Positions 54,769 through 62,875 of a DNA stretch of 64,000 nucleotides are shown in pieces. The stretch lies in contig NZ_CP119968.1 in NCBI RefSeq assembly GCF_032163395.1, positions 5,048,001-5,112,000 on the forward strand. Direction: 5' to 3'. A model generated the notes under the pieces. It did not search any database. It saw only the letters and a list, made by a program, of their open reading frames with translations, and was not told the DNA's origin. Numbering within the stretch: position 1 is the stretch's first letter; each line of letters opens with the position of its first letter. The position numbers and the translations under genes are program-made. The stretch is from Gloeocapsopsis dulcis (GTDB taxonomy: Bacteria > Cyanobacteriota > Cyanobacteriia > Cyanobacteriales > Chroococcidiopsidaceae).

Positions 54769-56256
54769 ATGTCTATAACATCCGAATCTTCTATAGTCGG
54801 GCTGATTGTATTAGCAGCTTTCACCATATTGGGCTGGGGCTTTTATCGCGCTAGACCTTACGGCAAACTAGGAGTCATAGCTTGGTTACAGTCAGTGGTA
54901 TTAATGGCTCCTTGGCTATTGTTTTTTGGTTTATTTGCTACTGGGATTTATATCAATATTGTCGGGATCTTGTTTTTGTTAGTTGCTTCAGCTGCAGTAT
55001 ATATTTTTTTAGGAAGGCAGCTAAGAGCAGCTGGTCAAGATGCTATCTTGCGATCGCGGGCAACTGAACGACTTGCTAATGCTGATGCAACTCAAAACGA
55101 CTCTCAAACAGAAGATATTCCACCACAACTACAACCCGAGGTTGTCTCGATTGCTGAAGAAGACTTGGGAGCAATACGTAATATTTTTGGGATCGATACT
55201 TTTTTTGCTACGGAAACCATTCCTTATCAAGAAGGAATTATCTTCAAAGGTAATCTACGGGGAGAGCCAGAAGCTGTTTTTCAAAAATTAAGCAGCAATC
55301 TCCAGCAGCAATTAGGCGATCGCTATCGTTTATTTTTAGTTGAAAACCTTGATGGTAAGCCTGTTGTTATTGTTCTTCCTAGCCGTAACGATCCCCAGCC
55401 TACCAACGTAGCGCAAACAATTTTGGCAGTTGTCTTACTCATCACCACGATCGCAACCTGTCTCGAAGCTGGAGGAATTCTCCTAGGCTTTGATTTCTTG
55501 ACAAATCTACAGCGATTTCAAGAACCCTTACCGATTGCAGCAGGTATTTTAGCAGTTTTACTAACACACGAACTCGGTCATCGGGTACTCGCACGGCGTT
55601 ATCAAGTGCGGCTCAGTCCACCATTTTTTCTACCAACTCTGCAAATTGGTGCTTTCGGTGCAATTACTCGCTTTCAGTCAATCTTACCTAACCGGCAAGT
55701 CTTGTTTGATGTTGCTTTTGCTGGACCTGCGTTTGGTGGTATTTTATCGTTTACTTTGTTAGTTCTTGGTTTTGTACTTTCTCGTCCGGAAAGTTTATTT
55801 CAAGTGCCAACCGAGTTTTTCCAAGGTTCTATTTTAGTAGGTGCAATCGCTCGCGCGATCTTAGGTTCGGCGCTGCAACAAAATGTCGTCGCGGTTCATC
55901 CACTAACGGTCATTGGTTGGTTAGGTTTGGTCATTACAGCGTTAAACTTAATGCCAGCAGGACAACTCGATGGTGGTCGAATTGTGCAAGCAATTTATGG
56001 ACGTAAAACTGCTGGACGCACGACGATCGCAACATTAATTGTGTTAGCGATCGCTTCCTTTGCTAATCCTCTAGCTTTATACTGGGCAGTTGTCATTGTC
56101 TTCTTACAACGCGATTTAGAACGCCCTAGCCAAAATGAACTGACTGAACCCGACGATGCCCGCGCCGCTTTAGGATTATTGGCTTTATTTTTAATGGTTG
56201 CTACGCTTTTACCTCTTACTCCCGCCTTAGCAGGACGTCTGGGGATCGGTGGGTGA
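54769..56256 (+). CDS. Site-2-type intramembrane metalloprotease (M50, EGY-like)
   Basis: 495 aa from ATG 54769, which has GGTGGAG just upstream; a GTG at 54760 is an alternative. Two or three membrane segments (5-90) and a soluble stretch (~100-215) precede the protease core. HELGH at 267-271 is the zinc motif. The second ligand motif NLMPAGQLDGGR has D401. Several more membrane segments follow. The arrangement with the NPxDG-like motif as MPAGQLDGG matches cyanobacterial homologues of the plant plastid EGY proteases. It would cut a membrane-bound substrate, perhaps an anti-sigma factor; the partner is unknown. Confidence 0.9.
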   Translation: MSITSESSIVGLIVLAAFTILGWGFYRARPYGKLGVIAWLQSVVLMAPWLLFFGLFATGIYINIVGILFLLVASAAVYIFLGRQLRAAGQDAILRSRATERLANADATQNDSQTEDIPPQLQPEVVSIAEEDLGAIRNIFGIDTFFATETIPYQEGIIFKGNLRGEPEAVFQKLSSNLQQQLGDRYRLFLVENLDGKPVVIVLPSRNDPQPTNVAQTILAVVLLITTIATCLEAGGILLGFDFLTNLQRFQEPLPIAAGILAVLLTHELGHRVLARRYQVRLSPPFFLPTLQIGAFGAITRFQSILPNRQVLFDVAFAGPAFGGILSFTLLVLGFVLSRPESLFQVPTEFFQGSILVGAIARAILGSALQQNVVAVHPLTVIGWLGLVITALNLMPAGQLDGGRIVQAIYGRKTAGRTTIATLIVLAIASFANPLALYWAVVIVFLQRDLERPSQNELTEPDDARAALGLLALFLMVATLLPLTPALAGRLGIGG

Positions 56257-56326
56257 GCTTGAGATTATGAGTTATGAGTGCTGAGTGTTGAGTTGAAAAC
56301 AGTGTTGATTTAGTAAATTCTTTTAA

Positions 56327-56356
56327 TTCAAAATTCAAAACTCAAAACTCAAAACT
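56327..56356. repeat. Short tandem heptamer (CAAAACT)n
   Basis: ATTCAAAATTCAAAACTCAA followed by AACTCAAAACT between the convergent M50 and GHL10 genes. The same heptamer is embedded in frame in the kinase gene at 48276-48308. Confidence 0.75.
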
Positions 56357-56361
56357 AACCC

Positions 56362-57582
56362 CTAACTCCTCTTCCACCCCTTGTAAATATTTGGTCGCCG
56401 TGTTGCTGGTGAGAAAAGTCTTTGGAAGACAGATTGGCGATCGCTTGATTTTTCCCGCGAAAGATTCCACAGGGTTTCATAAAAGAAGAAGGAAACTCCG
56501 GCAAATTTGTGTCGGCGCACTTCTGCAACTTGCTCTTGCACCTGCTTGATGGGAACGTGACGATTTTTCAGTCCACTTAAAATTCCCACACTGACTGGGA
56601 TATGTCGTTGGGCAGCAATGACTTCTGGATACTGTAGTTCACTAATAAAGACATTAATATCGTTGCGATATACCTGCAAGATGAGTTCTTCAATGAATCC
56701 TTTTCGTTCCCATTTCTGCCAGTCTGCTAGAAATAAGTCATAAGAAACTCGTTGCGGATTTGGCGATACAGAAATTAAGCACTTCTGCTTCCTAGCCTTG
56801 ACGGTATGAAAGACTCGCTGCATGTAGTTTGTAATTTTGTCAGCGCGCCACCTCACCCACTCTACATCTTGGGGATCGCTGGGAGGGCTTTGACCTTGGT
56901 GTTCTTTTTGGTAGAGAGTTACAGTGTAAGCATCGTAACCAAACTCTGATGGTAAACCAAAGTGATCGTCAAACTGAATGCCATCTACATCGTAATTACC
57001 AACAATTTCGACAATCAAGTCCAAAATAAACTGCTGTACATCAGCGCGGAAGGGATTTAACCATACGCGTTCGTGGGTTCCTTCTTGCCAAATTTTACTG
57101 CCATCACGGCGACTTGTAAGCCATTGAGGATGACGCTGGGCAAGGAGTGAATCAGCTGGTGCCATAAAACCAAACTCAAACCAAGGAATCGCCGCCATCC
57201 CTTTTTGATGTGCTTGTTGCACAATTTCGCTTAAAACATCGCGTTTTTGTAGCCCTGGTGTGGGATCAAGCGATCGCCCAATGACACGTTGAGCAACTCG
57301 GCTAGGATAAAGTGTATAACCCCAATTCCACACTGTAGGATAGATTGTATTGAAATTAAGTTGATGCAAACGCTGGATTGCATTTTTGAGGTGATCGCTC
57401 TCAAATAAAACATCACTATCTATATTTGTTAACCAAACACCCCGTAACTCAGTTGTAGGATGACTGTGAGTGCTAGCAATAGTCTTTTGAGAGAATGTAG
57501 GAGCAAATATCAAAGTAGCGGTCAAGCTCACAATAAATAGCAAAAAACATAAATATTGCGATCGGTGGTTTAACTTAAGCAT
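56362..57582 (-). CDS. Exported glycoside-hydrolase-like protein (GHL10)
   Basis: 406 aa. The N-terminal ~35 residues (YLCFLLFIVSLTATLIFAPTF) form a signal peptide or anchor. The GHL10 domain follows: ELRGVWLTNIDSDVLF, LHQLNFNTIYPTVWNWGYTLYPS, MAAIPWFEFGFMAP, HERVWLNPFRADVQQFILDL, DVDGIQFDDHFGLPSEFGYD (acidic active-site-like cluster) and CLISVSPNPQRVSYD. It is a TIM barrel related to amylase-like hydrolases. Some members cleave the glycan strand of denuded peptidoglycan, but the substrate here is not known. Periplasmic or outer-surface location is expected. Monocistronic. Confidence 0.88.
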   Translation of the reverse strand: MLKLNHRSQYLCFLLFIVSLTATLIFAPTFSQKTIASTHSHPTTELRGVWLTNIDSDVLFESDHLKNAIQRLHQLNFNTIYPTVWNWGYTLYPSRVAQRVIGRSLDPTPGLQKRDVLSEIVQQAHQKGMAAIPWFEFGFMAPADSLLAQRHPQWLTSRRDGSKIWQEGTHERVWLNPFRADVQQFILDLIVEIVGNYDVDGIQFDDHFGLPSEFGYDAYTVTLYQKEHQGQSPPSDPQDVEWVRWRADKITNYMQRVFHTVKARKQKCLISVSPNPQRVSYDLFLADWQKWERKGFIEELILQVYRNDINVFISELQYPEVIAAQRHIPVSVGILSGLKNRHVPIKQVQEQVAEVRRHKFAGVSFFFYETLWNLSREKSSDRQSVFQRLFSPATRRPNIYKGWKRS

Positions 57583-57994
57583 TTTTTAATTGATATTTAG
57601 TAGATAAGCAGTATGACTGAAGAAGGGGCTAGGGATCGCATCTTTACATTCTTTGTCTTTCTTAAGAAATTAACTGACTGTTAGCATAGTTTTCATTCTC
57701 ACTACTACCCCGACGATAGTACTACTGAAAAGTAACCCTATATACACTAATAAAGAGCAAATCTTTTAAAGTTTGTTTTTTTTTACTTACTTTTAACAAA
57801 TTCAGGTAATATAGTTTTGTAACCATGATTAAACTTTTTCTGTTACAAGATACTAATCGGAGCCTTTCCTTGGCGAAAAGTATTATCTTGCCTTCATAAA
57901 ATCTTTAAACGCAACTTCATCAAAACTTTAAATAACGTTGTGAAACTGGCTGCATAAATATCTACACTGGTGCTGAGAAGTTCATAGAGTTTTT

Positions 57995-58026
57995 AAAATT
58001 AAGTTTTATGATAAAAACTTAATTTT
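57995..58026. repeat. Perfect 13-bp inverted repeat (AAAATTAAGTTTT / AAAACTTAATTTT)
   Basis: Left arm 57995-58007, right arm 58014-58026, loop ATGATA. It sits just before the small ORF at 58053. It could be an operator or RNA hairpin; it lacks the G+C stem of an intrinsic terminator. Confidence 0.6.
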
Positions 58027-58052
58027 GGAGCAAAGTCAATCAGAGAAGTCCT

Positions 58053-58214
58053 ATGAGAACCACAGCTGTCAGACATATAAGAGAATTTGTTTCTCAAGAT
58101 AAAGAAACAACTTTAAAAAAGAAAAATGTAGCAGGCTTTTTCAGCCAAATACTGCTATTTGTACAGAACGGGAGCAAGTTTTGTACTCAGATAAAAAAGA
58201 GTTATAGAGAATAA
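58053..58214 (+). CDS. Possible small protein, 53 aa
   Basis: The frame opens MRTTAVRHIREFVSQDKE, continues through a hydrophobic GFFSQILLFVQNG stretch and ends KKSYRE. It is basic and carries one short amphipathic or hydrophobic helix. An AGAAG lies five bases before the ATG and a strong hairpin 27 bp upstream. No family is recognised. It could be a real small protein or chance coding in AT-rich DNA. Confidence 0.25.
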   Translation: MRTTAVRHIREFVSQDKETTLKKKNVAGFFSQILLFVQNGSKFCTQIKKSYRE

Positions 58215-58272
58215 TGGGTTTTTGTATAGTAGAATACAGATTTTTTATTGTTGGTATGTATATACTGTAATA

Positions 58273-58302
58273 ACCCCTGAAGAAAACAGAACATTTCAGT
58301 AT
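58273..58302 (+). repeat. Repeat 'ACCCCTGAAGAAAACAGAAC..TTTCAGTAT', copy 2
   Basis: Near-identical to 54381-54410, same orientation. CTGAA/TTCAG stem. Confidence 0.55.
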
Positions 58303-58339
58303 ATTTCCTGCTTACAAAAAAATAAGTCCTAACTGCTAG

Positions 58340-58400
58340 ACAGTTTACCCAGCGTTTTTACGCTGTGGGTTGTTAGAGAAGACACCATTAGAGTGCACTT
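58340..58400 (+). repeat. Repeat with hairpin and AGAAGACACC..AGAGTGCACTT tail, copy 1
   Basis: ACCC-AGCG pairs with CGCT-GGGT around a T-rich loop, followed by TTGTTAGAGAAGACACCATT and AGAGTGCACTT. A diverged copy is at 61151-61210. The tail is better conserved than the stem. Confidence 0.5.
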
Positions 58401-58476
58401 AAACAGCCCTAGTTAAAAGGGATAGATCTGCATAAATTTAACTCAAATGCAGAACACTTTTGACTAATTTTGTGGC

Positions 58477-58532
58477 GTTGCAACTTATTAAAAACAATAC
58501 ATAAGAGGTAGTTTTTAATAACTAGTTGCGAC
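58477..58532. repeat. Long imperfect inverted repeat (~19 bp arms)
   Basis: GTTGCAACTTATTAAAAAC (58477-58495) against GTTTTTAATAACTAGTTGCG (from 58511). Arms pair over about 19 bp with a 3-nt bulge, loop about 15 nt. This is too AT-rich for a standard terminator. It could be a small mobile repeat or a structured transcript. Confidence 0.55.
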
Positions 58533-59027
58533 AAAAACTAAGTCCTAAGCAGTATTTGGGTATACCGAGTTATTATTTTAAAATTGCGATCGCAAACAGA
58601 ATTTACAGGTAACGTATTCGGAAGAGGGTAAGAATACGTATTAATGACAGATTCTTTATAAGGATTTGTTGTAATTATAGTTAAGTATTCAAAGTAGGAT
58701 GTAATTCCTAGTTCTTCACTTGAGGTCTTTATGTAAAATTTCTAAAAAAAATCAAACCATTTAACCTGGAAAATGAGCACGAATTTTATTTGTCTGTGAC
58801 TATGTGTAACTTAATTATTTCTAACTAATTTGCTGTTTTTTACTAAATTAATAATTTGTTTTTCCTCAGTTTCTGGAAATTATTCTTTAGTATTGAAGTA
58901 GTATTAAAGAGCACAGAATAAAAAACACGTATTGTTGCGTACTTAATTATGATGTGGTGTGAGTTTAGTGTTGAGCTTGCAGTATAAAGATCATTTCTAG
59001 AGCAGTAGTTGTTGTAAGAGGTTTCTA

Positions 59028-59444
59028 ATGCCTGGCAAACGTAGTAATCGTAAAAATGTACCACGCTTTTATTGCCCTTACTGCGAGCGGCGATTGTGGC
59101 GTTTAGGTAGCCCAAAATATTTTTTATTTTATACAGGAGCATTAGAGATCCAACGGAATGTAGCAAATATGCCGCGTCAAAGTGCAGTTGAGTTAGCAGC
59201 AAAAGGCGTATATGTTGATAATAATGCTTGGATTGAAGAGTTTTTGTGTGGCGAACACGGCAAGTTATGGATGAAACTTTGTAGAAAGCCTGATAGTAAG
59301 TTGAATGTATCACTGGCAACTAGTCACGATTGGCAGAAAACAACTCGGACGATTCATCCAGAAACACCTAATCCCTCTGTTGGGGAGTTTACATACCGTA
59401 TGAGTCGTCAAGCTTCAACAAAACTGATTTACAGCAGAGATTAG
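59028..59444 (+). CDS. Conserved cyanobacterial unknown protein with Cys-x2-Cys motif
   Basis: 138 aa. A basic N-terminus (MPGKRSNRKNVPRFYCPYC) contains a CPYC zinc-ribbon-like half-site. It is followed by RRLWRLGSPKYFLFYTGA, then AAKGVYVDNNAWIEEFLCGEHGKLWMK with a second Cys, and PNPSVGEFTYRMSRQAS. I recall close homologues in filamentous and unicellular cyanobacteria but no assigned function. The cysteine pair plus C/H in FLCGEHG could bind zinc. The ATG at 59028 begins the conserved basic stretch. It stands alone. Confidence 0.7.
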   Translation: MPGKRSNRKNVPRFYCPYCERRLWRLGSPKYFLFYTGALEIQRNVANMPRQSAVELAAKGVYVDNNAWIEEFLCGEHGKLWMKLCRKPDSKLNVSLATSHDWQKTTRTIHPETPNPSVGEFTYRMSRQASTKLIYSRD

Positions 59445-59507
59445 ACTTTTCCTTCACTATTGTTAGAATCATGAAAACGCAAATAGCAACTATAAATAAC
59501 CTAAATT

Positions 59508-60410
59508 CTAGTGATCTTGCGAATGATGCAGTTGATAGAGTCGGTGAGCATTATGAAACCATTCATAAAGTGAAGTAAGACGATTTTGCTGTGATGCCAA
59601 GCTTGAACTACTAAAGTTATTGCGGTGCACTACTTCCTCTAAAAAACTTTGGGTAGTATGCAGGCAAAGATGGGAAATATCCCGCAGACGCGTAAAGTTA
59701 ATACATAATTTCGAGTTGCTCGCACTATTGTGAGAAGGTTGAGCATAATTAAGGTATAGATCTAGCCAACTTGCCGGTGTAACTTTTGAGCTAAATTGCC
59801 GAGCCGGATTACAAATAAATTTAAACCCTAGAAGATCTGCGCGCTTATTTGTTGTATCTGCTGTAGGAAAGCCCCATCTTGTTTTTGGTTTTGTACTTGA
59901 TGAGTATTGAGTGGGATACTCTTGGTGTGTAGAGACAAAAATCTCTAATTTTTCTTTTAGCTTTAGCAATTCTACGTTTTTAGGAGACTCTTTTAGCTTG
60001 TCTTTAACATCAACCAAGAGGTAGCAAGCTTGCTCAATTGAAGCAGAAATGTATTCATAGAGCAGAGCCTGATCTGCTTCTTCTAGCAAATACATTAATG
60101 TGATGGTAGCTTCACATAATTGTTCTACCAAAAAATTAATTCCAATTTGATCCTGTTGGTATATTTCCAGTAAAACATAGGAATAATAATGGCTGCACAA
60201 TTTGGAGTACAAACCTAAAATAGCTGAGTTAAAAGGCTCATCTGTAAAACCTTGAATTGCTTTGACAGCTGATTGAAGTTGTATCAAGTACTGATGTAGT
60301 GTTTGGGCGGTTCTAAGAAAGGCATCAGCAAAGGCTTGCTCAGAACTTTCAAGCGAGTCTAAGTTCGGCAAATAAAATTGAACTTGATTGGATGGCAGTT
60401 TTGTATTCAT
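59508..60410 (-). CDS. Unknown all-helical protein
   Basis: 300 aa from ATG 60410 (a GTG at 60419 is possible). It is soluble and predicted almost entirely helical. LYSKLCSHYYSYVLLEIYQ, FLVEQLCEATITLMYLLEEAD and the later FTRLRDISHLCLHTTQSFL resemble the pattern of DUF5677-type proteins, in which a subject helix pair with conserved Glu and Leu-rich segments recurs. I am not sure of that link. No catalytic motif. It is convergent with the gene at 59028. Confidence 0.55.
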   Translation of the reverse strand: MNTKLPSNQVQFYLPNLDSLESSEQAFADAFLRTAQTLHQYLIQLQSAVKAIQGFTDEPFNSAILGLYSKLCSHYYSYVLLEIYQQDQIGINFLVEQLCEATITLMYLLEEADQALLYEYISASIEQACYLLVDVKDKLKESPKNVELLKLKEKLEIFVSTHQEYPTQYSSSTKPKTRWGFPTADTTNKRADLLGFKFICNPARQFSSKVTPASWLDLYLNYAQPSHNSASNSKLCINFTRLRDISHLCLHTTQSFLEEVVHRNNFSSSSLASQQNRLTSLYEWFHNAHRLYQLHHSQDH

Positions 60411-61485
60411 CAAAGCCACAGCTCAGCTACTTTACAATTTTGTGTAGCACACGCCAAAGATAATATGAGGGGGAGAACGATCCCGCCTTTGATCAGGATC
60501 ACATCTTGTCGCTAACAAAAATCACATGAGGATAAATCTACAGACTTAATCGGTCAAAGCTTAACTTACGAATGTGAAGTTTGAGAGGTACAACACTTAT
60601 ACAGCAAATAGGGTTATCCCTATTTATCCCTATTAAGTTTAGATATACTAACATCTTATCTAAGATAGGGAACAAAAAGTAATTTACTGTTACCCAGTTT
60701 GGTTTTTCTTTTACGATCAACCACTTTTATGTTCTTTAGCTTCTATCAAAAGATAGGTATAGAGTTTAGCCAAACCCTCTCTGGATAAAATAAAACCTCA
60801 AGTACTGATTTCATCACGATCTACCAGCCGTATTTAATCTCATTTTCAACGATGGTTCTACTAAGTATTGTGACCTAAGTACAAAGTCAAGGTGACATCA
60901 TTCATTTTTTTGCCTTTGGGCTTGTTTCTATTTGTTTTGTTCCTCTATAATTATGATAGGCAACTTAAATGCTCAAGAGCTTATCACCAGACAAAGACTT
61001 CGTCAAACAAATAATTAACGATTGAGTTCTGGAATTTTCAGCAAAGTTTGGTTTTTTGTAGCCTGAAATACACCATATCAGCTCGTGAGCGTATATAATT
61101 CTGCTTTAGAATTTAAAGTAAAAAGGGTAGCAAACACCCCAACATAAGTTAAAACTGCCAGCGGAGCATCTACGTTGTGGCTTGTTTAAGAAGACACCAA
61201 GAGTGCACTTGAGCATACCAAAGCACCAGAAACGGTGTGACTTTTTGAGGCAAAGTTTGTTGTGGAAAAGCAAAATAGTTCTTCCTCAACTGACTGGAAA
61301 GCTTTCTAGCTACGCATAAATAATTGAATTCAATTGTGATAACCCTTGTCAGTAGCCCATGACCTCACATCCTAGAGAGCATGGGTTTATTGCTGTTTAA
61401 GAAAAGTTGTTGCGTCGATTGCTACTGGCTTCCCGCTGGTCTATTAACAAGACAACGAAACGATAGGAACTCGGAACCCTTTTTC
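60411..61485. other. Gene-free stretch upstream of the RHH gene
   Basis: About 1.07 kb. A perfect hairpin AAATAGGG/CCCTATTT with a 4-nt loop lies at 60606-60625, and a diverged repeat at 61151-61210. No supported gene. Confidence 0.4.
61151..61210 (+). repeat. Repeat with AGAAGACACC..AGAGTGCACTT tail, copy 2
   Basis: AACTGCCAGCGGAGCATCTA, CGTTGTGGCTTGTTTAAGAA and GACACCAAGAGTGCACTT align with 58340-58400. It lies about 275 bp before the small RHH gene. Confidence 0.5.
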
Positions 61486-61668
61486 ATGTATATAGATGTG
61501 TCAAACAAACAGAAGCAGTGGATTACTTTTAAAGTTTCAGAAATGGAAATGAGCGCACTAGAAGCTTATTGCCAACGTACTGAAAGAACCAAGACGGATG
61601 TTTTGCGAGAACTAATCCGTAAGTTGCCAACTTACACAAATTCATCAAATCGTAACATCCTGCAGTAA
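61486..61668 (+). CDS. Small ribbon-helix-helix protein
   Basis: 60 aa from ATG 61486. A longer frame from ATG 61381 adds 35 residues (KKSCCVDCYWLPAG...) that do not look conserved. WITFKVSEMEMSALEAYCQR and TERTKTDVLRELIRKL form the strand-helix-helix of CopG/Arc-type DNA-binding or antitoxin-like proteins. No toxin gene lies beside it. It precedes the exopolysaccharide genes by about 175 bp on the same strand and could regulate them; this is inference. Confidence 0.65.
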   Translation: MYIDVSNKQKQWITFKVSEMEMSALEAYCQRTERTKTDVLRELIRKLPTYTNSSNRNILQ

Positions 61669-61843
61669 GTCGTGAACCAGTTGATCGCATTACCGTATTA
61701 ATACGGCAAAATGTTGTTACTTTTATTTCTTGTGGCACATCAAAGTATGAAGTTCTCTTCAGCCTTGCTGTGTAGGAATTTTGTATTCGCCGATCGCTTA
61801 CACAAAAATACTGCCTGCCTCTATTCACATTGCGGGTAAGACA

Positions 61844-62863
61844 ATGACTCAAACACTTCAACAACAGCCAACACCTTCTAGCATTGAAAAGACACCGCTA
61901 GTAAGTGTCATTATTAACAACTACAACTACGGTCGATTCTTAAATCAAGCCATTGAAAGTGTTTTAAACCAGACGTATCAAAACTGGGAATTGATCGTTG
62001 TTGATGATGAGTCAACAGATAATTCCCGTGAGCTTATAGAAGCTTACCAAGAGAACCTCACAGCTATCTTTCAAAAGAACGCTGGACAGGGAGAGGCATT
62101 AAATACTGGAATTGCTCATGCACAAGGAGAAATAATTTGTTTTCTCGATGCTGATGACTACTTTCATCAAGACAAACTGATGAAGGTTGTTGCAGGCTTT
62201 TGCGAACATCCAGAATGGGTTCAGATTTCTCACTGTTGGACGTCTGTAAATACTGACGGATTACCCATCGGTCAAGGTTCTACCATTCTCAACCAAGGAA
62301 ATGTGCGCCCTTTGTTATTGCGATGGGGAAGATATGCAATGGGAATTACCTCTGGACTTGCATATCGCCGTGCTGCATTGCAAAAAGCACTACCAATTCC
62401 TACTCGAAAAGCAGCAGCAGCAGATACATATTTAACAGTAGTTGTTCCTTTTTATGGTGAAGTGGGCTGTATTAATGAACCGTTGATGTTTTATCGAATA
62501 CACGGTAACAACAAGCAAGCTCGCAATGACAATTTGTCATATTTGATTCAAGAAAGAGAAGATACAGCCAATTTTATTAATCAGGCATCTGCAAACGTAG
62601 GGTTAGCTGACCGGTTGAATATGCGTCAGGATGTAGACTATCGCACGCTTACAGCACTACAGCAGGGAAATGTTCCTTGGACAGAAAAAATGGAGATTAT
62701 TTGGCTTTCATTGCGAGAAAGCCGAGAGATTGGGCGGAGCGCTAAGGATACCCTAGAACGGTTGTTGCGGCGTAGCATTTGTACTCTATTTCCTTCTGAA
62801 GGTAGAGCAGTTCTACGTTTAGGACTGCGTGGCTACCTGCGTTTCAAGTTATTCGGTCAATAG
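61844..62863 (+). CDS. Family 2 glycosyltransferase
   Basis: 339 aa from ATG 61844; a TTG at 61781 opens the frame earlier but gives no conserved sequence. The GT-A core is VSVIINNYNYGRFLNQAIES, VVDDESTDNS (nucleotide-sugar binding) and FLDADDYF (DxD metal site at ~102-104), all intact. FYRIHGNNKQARNDN near 220-235 is the usual later motif. The C-terminal third is helical and basic. It is cytosolic or membrane-associated and adds a sugar to a lipid-linked polysaccharide repeat. It is followed after 12 bp by a Wzz/GumC gene, so it is part of a polysaccharide operon. Confidence 0.92.
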   Translation: MTQTLQQQPTPSSIEKTPLVSVIINNYNYGRFLNQAIESVLNQTYQNWELIVVDDESTDNSRELIEAYQENLTAIFQKNAGQGEALNTGIAHAQGEIICFLDADDYFHQDKLMKVVAGFCEHPEWVQISHCWTSVNTDGLPIGQGSTILNQGNVRPLLLRWGRYAMGITSGLAYRRAALQKALPIPTRKAAAADTYLTVVVPFYGEVGCINEPLMFYRIHGNNKQARNDNLSYLIQEREDTANFINQASANVGLADRLNMRQDVDYRTLTALQQGNVPWTEKMEIIWLSLRESREIGRSAKDTLERLLRRSICTLFPSEGRAVLRLGLRGYLRFKLFGQ

Positions 62864-62875
62864 CTGAGAAAGAAT

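Larger units (their letters stand above)
57583..59027. other. 1.4-kb AT-rich, hairpin-rich region
   Basis: No conserved gene is evident. It contains a 13-bp perfect hairpin, one 53-codon ORF, two dispersed repeats and a ~19-bp long inverted repeat, each listed separately. The minus-strand frame that covers 58843-59319 overlaps the supported gene at 59028 and is not credible. Confidence 0.5.

Noticed and set aside
58843-59319. 158-residue minus-strand frame over the start of the gene at 59028
   Set aside because: It overlaps the plus-strand gene, whose product is conserved and has a CPYC motif; the minus frame shows no recognisable motif.
60538-60720. 60-residue minus-strand frame
   Set aside because: It contains a perfect AAATAGGG/CCCTATTT hairpin and no recognisable domain; likely chance.
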